NCBI GenBank assembly: GCA_937871935.1
Contig: CALMQI010000209.1
Span: 1-58,199, forward strand
DNA: 58,199 nt
Direction of reading: 5' to 3'
Source: an uncultured Burkholderiales bacterium
GTDB taxonomy: Bacteria > Pseudomonadota > Gammaproteobacteria > Burkholderiales > Burkholderiaceae_C
Under the pieces are notes generated by a model that saw only the letters and a list, made by a program, of their open reading frames with translations, ran no database searches and was not told the origin of the DNA. Position numbers and translations under genes: made by a program. Shown here piece after piece: positions 33,976 through 41,900 of this stretch (the first letter of the stretch is position 1; every line of letters begins with the position of its first letter).

Positions 33976-34034
33976 GGGGCACGCCGCCCCGACGGGTGCG
34001 GTCGTGTCCTTCGACCTCCATGAAGGAAGAGAAC
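33976..34034 (+). promoter_or_regulatory. Structured mRNA leader, divergent copy
   Basis: Hairpin I is GGGGC/GCCCC (33976-33980 with 33986-33990). Hairpin II is TCCTTC/GAAGGA (34007-34012 with 34022-34027), holding the ribosome site GAAGGA in its 3' strand, 8 bp before ATG 34035. Architecture as in copies 1-2, but the outer pairing at the start codon is missing. Confidence 0.5.
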
Positions 34035-34511
34035 ATGACCCCAGAGCAGACAAGCAACTCCGCGGACGCCACCGAGCCGGCGCGGTACGTGATCGACGAA
34101 GCGTCGGTCCTCGGCCGCAACCGGCGCATCCTGCTGGCGACGCTGACACAGGCCGGCGCCATCACGGCGACCGCCACCTACGTGGGCTGCGGCGACTCGG
34201 GCGGCGTCGAAGACGTGTCGGTCGAGATGCCGACCGAAGCGCCGTTCGACATGGCGGCGCTCGTCACCGTGTTCGCCGAACGCGGCGTCTTCGAGAACGG
34301 TGAGTGGCAGACCACCGTCGTCGAGCAACAGCTCAGCATCGAACAGGCCCTGCGCGACTTCGCCGACGAGGTCATCGATGTGGTCCATGGTGGATGGGAA
34401 AACGGCGACGGCGGCTCCGGCAAGGTGATCTTCGACTGCCATGCCGGAATGGTGCGCATCGAGCACACAGCCTACTTCACCGACTCCGACTACGAGGAGA
34501 CGACGTTGTGA
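34035..34511 (+). CDS. DUF6878 family protein
   Basis: 158 aa. The region ITATATYVGCGDSGGVEDVS and the end (GGWENGDGGSGKVIFDCHAG, then a short Asp/Glu-rich strand) fit the DUF6878 family found on plasmids and ICEs; the function is unknown. The predicted fold is a mixed alpha/beta domain. ATG 34035 follows GAAGGA in the leader hairpin. Its stop overlaps the next gene's GTG start (GTGA), the first of two coupled junctions in a three-gene set. Confidence 0.65.
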   Translation: MTPEQTSNSADATEPARYVIDEASVLGRNRRILLATLTQAGAITATATYVGCGDSGGVEDVSVEMPTEAPFDMAALVTVFAERGVFENGEWQTTVVEQQLSIEQALRDFADEVIDVVHGGWENGDGGSGKVIFDCHAGMVRIEHTAYFTDSDYEETTL

Positions 34512-35266
34512 CGCGCCCGACCGTGCACGTCTCGCTGGCGTGCTGGCCCGGGCTGCGCCACGACCTGGCCGCCCGGCATCTCGCAAGTGACGTGGTCGAG
34601 CCGCTGTTCGGAAGGCTGTGCACCGACCACGTCCAGCTCGTCCCGCAGAACTTCGGCGTCTTGACCGAGGCGATGGTCGATGGACTGATGGCCGCGTTTC
34701 TGCAGGTGCGCTTCAGGCTGCACGCCAACGTACGGGTGTTGCCCGAGCACCATCTGGCCGATCTGTCGGGCTACGCGGCGCACCGCGGGTGGTTCCGGCA
34801 GGCGGCCCGCATCAGCCGGCGGCTTGCCGCGCCGGCCTATACCGCGCATGCCGGCGCGCGACGCGACGCCGCCATGGCCGAGATGCTCGACCACACGCGC
34901 CGATGCGCGGACCTGTTCGGCTGCGTCGTCGGCGTCGAAGGACAGTACCCCACCGCAGGCGACCCATGGCTGGTCTCGACCTGGCCCGAGTATCGGCAGT
35001 TGTTGGAGTCGGGCGTGCCCTACGCCATCGACCTGTCGCACCTGCACATCCTGGCCTGCCACAGCGGCGTTCGCGACGACGCCCTCGTGCGCGACATGCT
35101 GGCCTGCGAGCGATGCATCGAAGTCCACGTCAGCGCCAACGACGGCCGGGGCGACTGGCATCAGATCTGCCAACGGCCGCCCTGGTGGTGGCCCTTGCTG
35201 CGACACATCAACCCCAACGCGGTGGTCTTCTCGGAAGGCAACCACCGCAGAAAGAAAATCGCATGA
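34508..35266 (+). CDS. TIM-barrel protein of the xylose isomerase/AP-endonuclease-like fold
   Basis: 252 aa. Metal-site residues of the sugar isomerase/endonuclease IV-like barrel are visible in order: Glu in GVEGQYP, Asp and His in YAIDLSHLHIL, His, Asn, Asp and His in EVHVSANDGRGDWH, and Glu in FSEGNHRR. A small-molecule isomerase, hydrolase or DUF692-like enzyme would fit; nothing nearby names the substrate. GTG 34508 overlaps the DUF6878 stop by 4 bp, and its own stop overlaps the next ATG by 4 bp. An intact metalloenzyme inside this plasmid-type series is unusual. Confidence 0.6.
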   Translation: MTRPTVHVSLACWPGLRHDLAARHLASDVVEPLFGRLCTDHVQLVPQNFGVLTEAMVDGLMAAFLQVRFRLHANVRVLPEHHLADLSGYAAHRGWFRQAARISRRLAAPAYTAHAGARRDAAMAEMLDHTRRCADLFGCVVGVEGQYPTAGDPWLVSTWPEYRQLLESGVPYAIDLSHLHILACHSGVRDDALVRDMLACERCIEVHVSANDGRGDWHQICQRPPWWWPLLRHINPNAVVFSEGNHRRKKIA

Positions 35267-35811
35267 ACACCACAGAGAACACCGACGTGCCCGACTACCG
35301 GGTCGATGCCTCGGGGGCGATCACCGTCACCGAAGCCGGTTTGGCCGTCGACCGCGCCTACCGCGAGGCCGAGCGCGCCTTCGACACGCTCCAGCACTGC
35401 TGGGCTGGCGCCTGCCTGGCGGGCCTGTTTGTGCGCCACCCCTGGCTGCAGTCGCTGCGCGCGACCTTGAGTGCATCGGCGGAGTACGACGATCAGGGCG
35501 GCACCTACCGTTCGATCAGCAGCGCCGTGACGCAGGCCGTGCCGGTGGCGGGTGCCACATTGCCCGACTCGGTGAACGACGAGGGCACCTTCGACGAGCT
35601 CGGCGCCATCGCCGTGATCGAGGCCGATCTCGATGAATGCGACTTCGATCTGTACACCTCGATCCACACCGCGCCGGATGACTACGCCGACCTGGTGCTG
35701 GAGCTGAGCCGCACGGCGATCGCGCCGCTGTTGAACGGTGCGACGATCAGCGGCGCCGAGGCCTACCGGGCTTGGTTTCCGGAGGACCCGCCGAACTCTG
35801 GCGCCGTCTGA
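35263..35811 (+). CDS. Hypothetical protein coupled to the TIM-barrel enzyme
   Basis: 182 aa, acidic. The N-terminal strand YRVDASGAITVTEAGLAVDR leads to a helix with two cysteines (LQHCWAGACLAGLFVR); the middle is rich in Ser/Thr and the C-terminal part is acidic (VIEADLDECDFDLYTSIHT). No family was recognised. ATG 35263 overlaps the TIM-barrel stop (ATGA), so it is probably made together with that enzyme and DUF6878. A strong bidirectional terminator follows. Confidence 0.55.
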   Translation: MNTTENTDVPDYRVDASGAITVTEAGLAVDRAYREAERAFDTLQHCWAGACLAGLFVRHPWLQSLRATLSASAEYDDQGGTYRSISSAVTQAVPVAGATLPDSVNDEGTFDELGAIAVIEADLDECDFDLYTSIHTAPDDYADLVLELSRTAIAPLLNGATISGAEAYRAWFPEDPPNSGAV

Positions 35812-35825
35812 CGATTCAGGCCTTC

Positions 35826-35861
35826 GAGCCCAGCGCCTCCACGTGCGTGGAGCCTGGGCTC
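35826..35861. terminator. Bidirectional terminator hairpin
   Basis: GAGCCCAG/CTGGGCTC (35826-35833 with 35854-35861) with an inner stem CTCCAC/GTGGAG (35837-35842 with 35847-35852), followed by a T-rich CTCTTGCTTT. It lies between two convergent genes. Confidence 0.75.
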
Positions 35862-35875
35862 TCTTGCTTTCGGGG

Positions 35876-36091
35876 CTACGCCGCTTGGCGACACCGTTGG
35901 TACTCGCGGTCGATCAGCCAGTGCAGGAACTGCGTCTCGCGCGACGCGCCCCAGTAGTGCGCCTTGCACCGGGCGACGTAGGCGTCGAACTCCGCCAGCG
36001 TGCGGATGCCCACCGGCGCGATGTCGGTGATCTTGGCGAAGCGCTCGACCTCACGGCGGGTGAGTCGAACCTGTTGACCGAGGCGGATCAT
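35876..36091 (-). CDS. Small hypothetical protein
   Basis: 71 aa from ATG 36091. Pattern: LTRREVERFAKITDIAPVGI as a possible helix-turn-helix, then FDAYVARCKAHYWGASRETQ and a C-terminal helix ending in Arg/Cys/Gln. The frame stays open upstream and could encode up to about 30 more residues, so the start is uncertain. A candidate promoter (TTGACA at 36199-36194) sits upstream on the same strand. It converges with the 35263 gene across the terminator. No family was recognised. Confidence 0.5.
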   Translation of the reverse strand: MIRLGQQVRLTRREVERFAKITDIAPVGIRTLAEFDAYVARCKAHYWGASRETQFLHWLIDREYQRCRQAA

Positions 36092-36170
36092 GGTGCGCGC
36101 GAACCGTTGTCGCACGCCATCTTGGCCGAGTCGCAAGCGTTTGTCGTCGATTGGACCAGCGGCTTGCGAA

Positions 36171-36199
36171 AGAATTCTGACGCGCGATTCCAATGTCAA
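36171..36199 (-). promoter_or_regulatory. Candidate sigma-70 promoter
   Basis: On the minus strand, TTGACA (36199-36194), a 17-bp spacer and AATTCT (36176-36171; 3 of 6 matches to the -10 consensus). It would drive the small gene ending at 35876. Confidence 0.35.
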
Positions 36200-36349
36200 C
36201 CGGGTCGCTTTCCAGCGCGACCGGCGCCTGAACCGCAGGATCGGCGCCGCCACCGGCAAGCCGAGCCCCGCGCCATCGCTTTGACATGGCGCCGCAATCC
36301 CAGGGCTTGCCGCCGCCCGGCAGGCGTCGCAGACTGCCCATTCCCCAGT

Positions 36350-36435
36350 GCACTTCCCAGCGAAGTGCCTTCCGGCGGAGCCGGCGTCGCAGTCGTCACC
36401 TGCCTTGTCATCAGCATGGGCCGTCCGGCCCGTGC
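36350..36435 (+). repeat. Hairpin-flanked 22-nt repeat, copy 3
   Basis: The core at 36383-36404 differs from copies 1 and 2 only by C for T at 36398. The upstream stem is GCACTTC/GAAGTGC (36350-36356 with 36362-36368, perfect). The downstream stem is GCATGGGCC/GGCCCGTGC (36414-36422 with 36427-36435, one wobble). It lies 100 bp before the radC-like gene. Confidence 0.72.
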
Positions 36436-36444
36436 ATCCCGAGC

Positions 36445-36505
36445 GGGAACCTCGTTCCCACCCGGGTTCGGCGTTCCCGCTTTCACATTCATGAAGGAGA
36501 ACGCC
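36445..36505 (+). promoter_or_regulatory. Structured mRNA leader, copy 3
   Basis: Hairpin I is GGGAAC/GTTCCC (36445-36450 with 36454-36459). Hairpin II is GGCGTTC (36470-36476) with GAACGCC (36499-36505), which touches GTG 36506, and CTTTCA with TGAAGG (36480-36485 with 36492-36497). AAGGAG (36494-36499) is buried. The pairs differ from copy 1 (GGTGTTC/GAACACC) at a compensated position. Confidence 0.68.
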
Positions 36506-37099
36506 GTGGACATGTCCACCCTTTCCAGGTCCGAGCTGGTCGGCGAGTTGCTCGCGCACGACCGCCGCTATCTTCCCGATGAGGTTCCCGATGAGCGCCT
36601 GCACGTCGCCGACGGCGAGCCGTTCCAAGGGCCGGTCATCGCGCAGCAGACGCTGCTCGACCACAAGCTCAGCGCCGCGCGCGAACTGATCCTGCGCGAC
36701 CTGCAGGCCCGCATGCGCGGTGCCCCGGTGATGAACTCGCCGCAGACCCTGCGTGAATGGCTGCGGCTGTACTGCGCCAGCCTGGAGCACGAGGTCTTCC
36801 TCGCTCTCTACCTCGACGCGCACCATGCCTTGATCGGCACCGAGCAGCTGTTCCGTGGCACGCTCACGCAAACCTCGGTGTACCCGCGCGAACTGGTCAA
36901 GGCGGCGCTGGCCCGCAACGCGGCGGCGGTGGCCGTCGCGCACAACCACCCCAGCGGCAATGCGGAGCCCAGCCGCGCCGACGAATTCCTGACGCAGACC
37001 CTCAAGTCCGCGCTGAGCCTGGTGGACGTTCGCTTCCTCGACCACTTCATCGTCGCCGGCGACCACGTCGTTTCGTTCGCCGAACGCGGGCTGGTCTGA
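36506..37099 (+). CDS. RadC/JAB-domain protein
   Basis: 197 aa. The JAB/MPN metalloprotease fold shows EVFLALYLDAHHALIGTEQL, VAVAHNHPSGNAEPSRADE (H-x-H-P-x-G) and VRFLDHFIVAGDHVVSFAE, the RadC type common on plasmids and ICEs. The metal motif is intact, yet no DNA repair role has held up for RadC. The N-terminal 90 residues lack the helix-hairpin-helix of chromosomal RadC. GTG 36506 is chosen because the leader hairpin ends at it, as the other leaders end at ATG; ATG 36512 is the alternative. First gene of a four-gene series to 38410. Confidence 0.83.
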   Translation: MDMSTLSRSELVGELLAHDRRYLPDEVPDERLHVADGEPFQGPVIAQQTLLDHKLSAARELILRDLQARMRGAPVMNSPQTLREWLRLYCASLEHEVFLALYLDAHHALIGTEQLFRGTLTQTSVYPRELVKAALARNAAAVAVAHNHPSGNAEPSRADEFLTQTLKSALSLVDVRFLDHFIVAGDHVVSFAERGLV

Positions 37100-37131
37100 G
37101 GCCAGCCTTCCGTTCAACGCGAAGGAACACC

Positions 37132-37311
37132 ATGTCCACCACCCCTGCACCACGCTGCCCCCTGTGCCCCGGACACGGCGTGCCGCTGGGCACGCTGGGC
37201 CGTCTACGCTGGTACCGCTGCCGTGACTGCGGCATGGACTTCAACCGTTCAGCGCCCAGCCGCAGCGCCCCGAGCCCCCTGCCCCAACGAGAAGGAGTTC
37301 ACCTTGAATAA
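37132..37311 (+). CDS. Small zinc-ribbon protein
   Basis: 59 aa. Two CxxC knuckles (CPLCPGHG and CRDCGMDFNR) separated by GTLGRLRWYR form a zinc ribbon; the tail is Ser/Pro-rich. Such proteins often bind nucleic acid or protein partners. ATG 37132 follows GAAGGA, and the leader can form CCTTC/GAAGG (37106-37110 with 37121-37125), again covering the ribosome site. Its last 8 bp overlap the next gene. Confidence 0.65.
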   Translation: MSTTPAPRCPLCPGHGVPLGTLGRLRWYRCRDCGMDFNRSAPSRSAPSPLPQREGVHLE

Positions 37312-37612
37312 CTCCACAGCCAAGAACCTGCTGCAGCACGTCGAACCGATGGCCGCGCTGTCGATCACGCATCTGACCGCGAGCACGCGCCAGAAGCTGG
37401 CGGCCGATGACCTGTCGGTCAACGCCTACCCCAACGAGTACGGTGGCTTTGTCTATGTCGGCGCGCCGCGGTACAGCGTGCCGACCGAGCCCGACCTGGC
37501 CACGATCTTCGACGTGGCCGAACAGGCCGGCATCGTGTGGCTGAAGTTCGACAGCGACGCCGCGGGTATCGACGGCCTGCCGATCTACGAGGGCGAAGAC
37601 CCGATCTCGTGA
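37304..37612 (+). CDS. DUF5983 family protein
   Basis: 102 aa. The middle YPNEYGGFVYVGAPRYSVPT and the end IVWLKFDSDAAGIDGLPIYE match the DUF5983 family of plasmid/ICE proteins as I know it; the function is unknown. It starts with TTG 37304 after GAAGGAG, inside the end of the zinc-ribbon gene, so translational coupling is likely. Compact alpha/beta fold expected. Confidence 0.68.
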   Translation: MNNSTAKNLLQHVEPMAALSITHLTASTRQKLAADDLSVNAYPNEYGGFVYVGAPRYSVPTEPDLATIFDVAEQAGIVWLKFDSDAAGIDGLPIYEGEDPIS

Positions 37613-37661
37613 GGCCGCCAGGCTGAAACACCACGCCACCCTACCGGTGGTTCCGAGCCCC

Positions 37662-37694
37662 GCAGGGCGCTGCGCCGCAAGGCCGGCGCCCTGC
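37662..37694 (+). promoter_or_regulatory. Strong hairpin in the 37613-37738 leader
   Basis: Perfect 9-bp stem GCAGGGCGC/GCGCCCTGC with a 15-nt loop, 45 bp before ATG 37739. A smaller stem CCACC/GGTGG (37636-37640 with 37646-37650) precedes it. No U-run, so leader control rather than termination. Confidence 0.5.
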
Positions 37695-37738
37695 TTCATT
37701 TGGAGCAATCACATGCACACACTTCCGGAGGTCACCCC

Positions 37739-38410
37739 ATGGAATCGGTGACCCTCAATCGCGAGCAACGGCTCTACGTCATCGCCGATGGCGGTGGCTT
37801 CAGTTGCCTCGGCTTCGACAACGCGCGCGGCCATGCCGACCAGATCGCGCGGAGACTCCGGCAGCCCGACCTGGCCTTCACGGACGAAGACGCCGACACC
37901 CTGGCCGGCTACCGCAAGTACCAGGCCGCCACGCGCGCCTGGGGCCAGTCGGCATTGACCTATGACACCTACTTCGACCCCGGAACCCACGCCGAGGTCA
38001 TCAAGGTCCTTGAGGCCTGCCGCAAGACGCGCAACCAGGTGCGCCTGGTCTATGGCGACACCCGCAACGGGCAAACATGGTTCGACGAGTTCGACGTGGT
38101 CGGCCGCATCGGCCGCTCCACCGCTTGGCTCAAGGTGCCCTTGTTGATCGAGGCGGGCGAAGCCGGCGGCGGGGCCATCCTGACGGCCTGCCTGTTGTGC
38201 ATCATCGACTGGCAATCCGGCGTCGCGCTGTACACGCACCCCAGCTACCAGGTGCCGGACTTGCGCCTGGTTCCGACGGGCGACGGCAGCCACCCGTGGG
38301 GTGTCGAACATCAACGTTACGAACTGGCCCGGTTCGGCGACATCGGCAAGGCCAGTGCCTACCTGGCGTTCATGCGCGGCGAGACGATCGAGCCGAGAGT
38401 CTTCCGCTGA
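37739..38410 (+). CDS. Hypothetical protein, last of the accessory series
   Basis: 223 aa. Starts with MESVTLNREQRLYVIADGGG, then a charged region containing QVRLVYGDTRNGQTWFDEFD and VGRIGRSTAWLKVPLLIEAG, which looks like an SH3-like beta barrel, and ends in a helical tail. Related proteins occur on ICEs and plasmids without assigned function. ATG 37739 follows GGAGG, spaced 7 bp. It faces the end of sbcC with a 69-bp gap in which no clear terminator was seen. Confidence 0.6.
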   Translation: MESVTLNREQRLYVIADGGGFSCLGFDNARGHADQIARRLRQPDLAFTDEDADTLAGYRKYQAATRAWGQSALTYDTYFDPGTHAEVIKVLEACRKTRNQVRLVYGDTRNGQTWFDEFDVVGRIGRSTAWLKVPLLIEAGEAGGGAILTACLLCIIDWQSGVALYTHPSYQVPDLRLVPTGDGSHPWGVEHQRYELARFGDIGKASAYLAFMRGETIEPRVFR

Positions 38411-38479
38411 GACCTCCGCGCCTCATCGGGCGGGCCGGGCTGGCCATCGGGCAGCTCGGCCCCGCTGCTGTCGGACCGC

Positions 38480-40957
38480 TCACGCTTCCACGCCTACCGG
38501 CGAAGCGCGTGCTTTCGTGTGCAGCGCATCCAGGTCGATGACGGCATCGGCCATCGCGGTCAGCTCTGGCGTCTGCGAGACGAAGAACTCGCGTTCGTAA
38601 CCGCCGAGCCGCAGCACTTCGCGTTTCATCGCCATGAACATGCGCTTGCGGTCCGGGTCCAGCGCGCCGTCCGCTTCATCGCAGAACAGCGTCGTGTAGC
38701 GCCGCCCGGAGTGCTGCGCCAGGTACAGCGCCACCGCCCGGGTCAGGGACTCGTTCACCCACACGCGTTCCCCTCCGCTCATCAGACCCACGCTCTTGCT
38801 TTCGCCGGATTCGCCGTCGTGCACAACGATGTCGAAGCCCTCCCGCTGCTCGCCCTTGCCCGTCTCCACCAGCGTGTGGATGGACACCGTGAAGCGCGGC
38901 CCGTAGCAGGCCAGCAGCAGGTCATTGGCCAGGCCCGACAGCGTGGGGCCGGCGTCGTCGATGGCCAGCGCGATCAGGCCGTCGTTGCTCATGCAGCGCG
39001 CAAACAGGTTCCAGCCGCCGAGTTCGGCTTCGACATGCGCCACGCGCGCATCGACCTGCACGCGCCGCTGTGCCAGCGACTGGATCTGCTGCGACAGCGC
39101 GTCCAGCGCCTGGGCATCGCGTGCCGCAGCGAGATGAGCCCGGTCCGCGGCGGCCACGGCTTGGCGCGCGTCGGCCACGGCCTGCGCGGCGGCCGACAGG
39201 CGGCGTTCATCGAAGGGTGCGGGCAGCGCAGCCAGCAGCGCGTCGATCCGGCCCAGCCCTTCCTGCAGCCGCTGGGCGTGCCGCTTCCGCTCCTCGGACA
39301 GTTCCAGTCCGGCCGCGGCGATGCGCTGGCGCTCGGCGCGCTCATCGGGTGTCTCCGGGCTGTCGGCGCCGGCCGCGGTCAGGTCCAGCGCGGCCAGTTC
39401 CCGGTCCACGCTGGCCAGCGTGGTTTCGGCCTGTGCCATCTCGGCCTCCTTGGCGGCCAGCAGCGCGAACCGGGATGCGCGCTCGCGTGCGGCCTCTTCG
39501 CGCCGCTCGGCAAGCCTCAACGCTTGTGGAGCGCCCTGCAATGGGTCCCGCTGTTGACGGATCGCCGCCAGTTCGTCCTGGACCTGCGCTTTGTCCCGCG
39601 CCAGCGCGGCAATCTGGCCGCTCGCGCTGGGGATCAGGGACTGTGCCTCGCGCGCGTCGCCGAGCAACTTGCACTGCCCTTGCAGATCGGTCCCGGCGCA
39701 GGGCACTTCGCGCGTCAAGCCGAAGCGATGGGCCAGTTCCTCGGCGCGCAGCGCGGCCTTGCCGGCTTCGCGGTCTATGCCCTGCAGCTTCTGCTCGGCG
39801 AGCTTCTCGGCCGCCTGGCATTGCGCCAGGCGCTGCACCTGCTGACGACAGGCTGCCGTGCGCGCGCTGCTGAGGGCCTGCAGGCGTGAAGCCAGTGGCT
39901 GCCGGGTGATGGCACGCCACACCGCACCGGACATCGCGAGCGTGGCGAGGCATTGGCGGCGCGACTGCTGCAAGGCCTGCCACCGCGCGTTCGCCTGCGC
40001 GCGCCGCTGCGCGATGCGCTGCTCCAGGCCTTGAAGCCGCGCCCGTTCGCCTTGCTCGCGGCCCTGCAGCGCCTGGGTGGCTTCGGTCCCGCGGGCCAGC
40101 ATCAACTGGCGCTCCGCATGCAACTGCGCACGGCGTTCCTCGGTGGCCTTCGACTGGTCGCGCTCTGCCGCCAAGGTGATGTGCCGGGACTGGCCTGCCT
40201 CCAACGCCGACTGCGCCGCCCGAAGCGCTGCCACGGCAGGCTCGACCCGCCCTGCCGCACCGTCCAACCGAAGCCGGTCGGCCGCGAGGCGGCTGTGTTC
40301 TGCATCCAGGCCGGACGACTCATGCCGGATCGCGAGCAGCCCCGCCTTCAACAGCCGGGCCGTCTCGCCCGCCTTCTGGCCGATGACGCGTATCTCTTCC
40401 TGGCCCAGCAGGTCGGCCAGCAAGGTCTTGATCTCGGCATTGCGGTAGGTGCTGAGCTGGCGCTTCCCTTGGGCCGAGAACACCGACGTGAAGAAGGTGT
40501 CCGCCGGCCCGCAGAGGGCTTCGACGCAGCGCGCGTAGGTATCGACCTTGCCGTCGGACACCGTGCCATCGGCCAGCACCACCGGCACCCAGGTGCCGTG
40601 CTCGGCCAGCACGAACAGGAAGGCCTCAGTCTTGCGCCGGCCGTTGAGGCGCACCACCACCTGCGATCGGTAGCTACGACCTTCGTGGGCCCAGGTCAGG
40701 TCCTTCTCGCTCTCGGGCAGGCACACATGGTCGTAGTACGAGAAGCCACCCGGCCCCGCCCCCGCCTCGCGCGAAGGCATGCTCAGGTAGGGATGCATGT
40801 TGTCCATCACCGTGGTCTTGCCGCGGCCGTTGGCACCGGCGATGGCGATCAGCTGAGCGCCGTCGGCAAGGCGCTCGAAGTCCAGCGTCAGCGTGTCGCG
40901 GCCGAGGCCGTCGCGGATGCCGCGGAAGCCTTTGAGGGTGAGGCTGAGTGGTTGCAT
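38480..40957 (-). CDS. sbcC: SbcC-like SMC-family ATPase of the SbcCD nuclease
   Basis: 825 aa, long coiled coil between two ATPase halves. N-terminal Walker A AIAGANGRGKTTVMDN (about residues 38-53), C-terminal signature LMSGGERVWVNES and Walker B TTLFCDEADGALD (about 755-790). SbcCD opens and trims DNA hairpins and broken ends. The central hook reads VPCAGTDLQGQC, that is C-x8-C instead of the usual C-x2-C of Rad50/SbcC, so zinc dimerisation may differ. ATG 40957 (MQPLSLTLKGFRG) is used. Normally sbcC directly follows sbcD, but here two unrelated genes (41069-42758) intervene. Confidence 0.87.
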   Translation of the reverse strand: MQPLSLTLKGFRGIRDGLGRDTLTLDFERLADGAQLIAIAGANGRGKTTVMDNMHPYLSMPSREAGAGPGGFSYYDHVCLPESEKDLTWAHEGRSYRSQVVVRLNGRRKTEAFLFVLAEHGTWVPVVLADGTVSDGKVDTYARCVEALCGPADTFFTSVFSAQGKRQLSTYRNAEIKTLLADLLGQEEIRVIGQKAGETARLLKAGLLAIRHESSGLDAEHSRLAADRLRLDGAAGRVEPAVAALRAAQSALEAGQSRHITLAAERDQSKATEERRAQLHAERQLMLARGTEATQALQGREQGERARLQGLEQRIAQRRAQANARWQALQQSRRQCLATLAMSGAVWRAITRQPLASRLQALSSARTAACRQQVQRLAQCQAAEKLAEQKLQGIDREAGKAALRAEELAHRFGLTREVPCAGTDLQGQCKLLGDAREAQSLIPSASGQIAALARDKAQVQDELAAIRQQRDPLQGAPQALRLAERREEAARERASRFALLAAKEAEMAQAETTLASVDRELAALDLTAAGADSPETPDERAERQRIAAAGLELSEERKRHAQRLQEGLGRIDALLAALPAPFDERRLSAAAQAVADARQAVAAADRAHLAAARDAQALDALSQQIQSLAQRRVQVDARVAHVEAELGGWNLFARCMSNDGLIALAIDDAGPTLSGLANDLLLACYGPRFTVSIHTLVETGKGEQREGFDIVVHDGESGESKSVGLMSGGERVWVNESLTRAVALYLAQHSGRRYTTLFCDEADGALDPDRKRMFMAMKREVLRLGGYEREFFVSQTPELTAMADAVIDLDALHTKARASPVGVEA

Positions 40958-41068
40958 GGCGGGGCCCCTGGAGACTTGGTTGAGGAAGTCTCTCGTGGGT
41001 TGGTGCCAGGTCAAGTCCATCGACGACCAGCAATTCCGGCGGGCCGGCCGGATAGCGACGGCAATCTT

Positions 41069-41890
41069 CTAACTGCTCTTGTAGCCTCGAACCTCGCCAT
41101 GGACCGTGACGTTCATGTTTTTCGAGTCCTTTGGCAGCTTGTGACTGGTGCCATGAATGTCCACGAAGTGCGTTTTCGCCCGCGGGTTTTTCGGCATGAC
41201 ATCAAAGTGGAACTTCTCCGGTACAGCCCACGAGTACTTCCAGTTCTTTGGGAAAGGCGCGGCACCATGCTCTTCTCCGTCATCCTTCCACACCCAATCG
41301 TCGTGATCCAGCCAAGGTGTCTTCTCGTTCTTCTTCGTGTCGATCGCCTTGCGGTAGGCAACGGTGAACTTGTCGACCAGCGCGCCAGTCGCCCGAATGG
41401 CCCCGACGTCGCCGTAGGCCTCACACCGCATCCATAGACTTGCGAGATCGCCTTTCGCCTTGAATAGACCGCCTGGCAAGGCCAGCGGCGACGACGTGCT
41501 CTTCGGCTTCACACTCGCGATCCAGACCTCGTCTTCCAGGATGGCGCGCTCTAGTTCAGCAATGAGTGGCTCAAAATCTCTTTGCCCAGTCACCGCAACA
41601 GCATTCGGGTTGATCCAGCGGAATCGAAAGTACGGTTTGATCTGGCGCTCAACGTTCCCGCGCTCGCGATCGACCGAGACGCCGAAGACATGAGCGCCGT
41701 CCAAATCTTGAGCCTGTTCGAGGACTGCTTCCACCTGGGACGCCTCAAGGATCGACTGATTCTGCAGCCGGCTGTGAACCAAGCGTGTTTCCCACCCGCG
41801 AAGGCGGCCGCTAGCCCTCGCGGTCTCTACGGCTTCGGCGACTACTTTGGCCAAGCCGCGCTGGTGGCCGGCAAGGAGAAAGCCTGGCAC
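41069..41890 (-). CDS. Hypothetical protein, second gene of the LOTUS pair
   Basis: 273 aa, no family recognised. The first half (VVAEAVETARASGRLRGWET, FGVSVDRERGNVERQIKPYF) has a Rossmann-like alternation; the second half is Lys/Trp/Asp-rich (WLDHDDWVWKDDGEEHGAAP) and ends with basic strands (HGTSHKLPKDSKNMNVTVHG). No classic nuclease or ATPase motif was found. It starts with GTG 41890, 10 bp after the LOTUS gene stop, behind GGGGCGAG, so the two are a unit. Codon use is visibly less GC-rich than in sbcC and sbcD around it, which suggests later insertion. Defence or RNA-related function is only a guess. Confidence 0.5.
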   Translation of the reverse strand: MPGFLLAGHQRGLAKVVAEAVETARASGRLRGWETRLVHSRLQNQSILEASQVEAVLEQAQDLDGAHVFGVSVDRERGNVERQIKPYFRFRWINPNAVAVTGQRDFEPLIAELERAILEDEVWIASVKPKSTSSPLALPGGLFKAKGDLASLWMRCEAYGDVGAIRATGALVDKFTVAYRKAIDTKKNEKTPWLDHDDWVWKDDGEEHGAAPFPKNWKYSWAVPEKFHFDVMPKNPRAKTHFVDIHGTSHKLPKDSKNMNVTVHGEVRGYKSS

Positions 41891-41900
41891 GACTCGCCCC

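Larger units (their letters stand above)
36092..36505. other. Structured region between divergent genes
   Basis: 414 bp without a plus-strand gene. It holds the minus-strand promoter candidate, a TTGACA at 36281 on the plus strand without a good -10, copy 3 of the hairpin-flanked repeat, and the leader of the radC-like gene. Confidence 0.5.

Noticed and set aside
36383-36404. The 22-nt core as an insertion-sequence remnant
   Set aside because: No transposase, terminal repeats or target duplications accompany any copy. Similar spacing to downstream genes in three copies argues for regulation.
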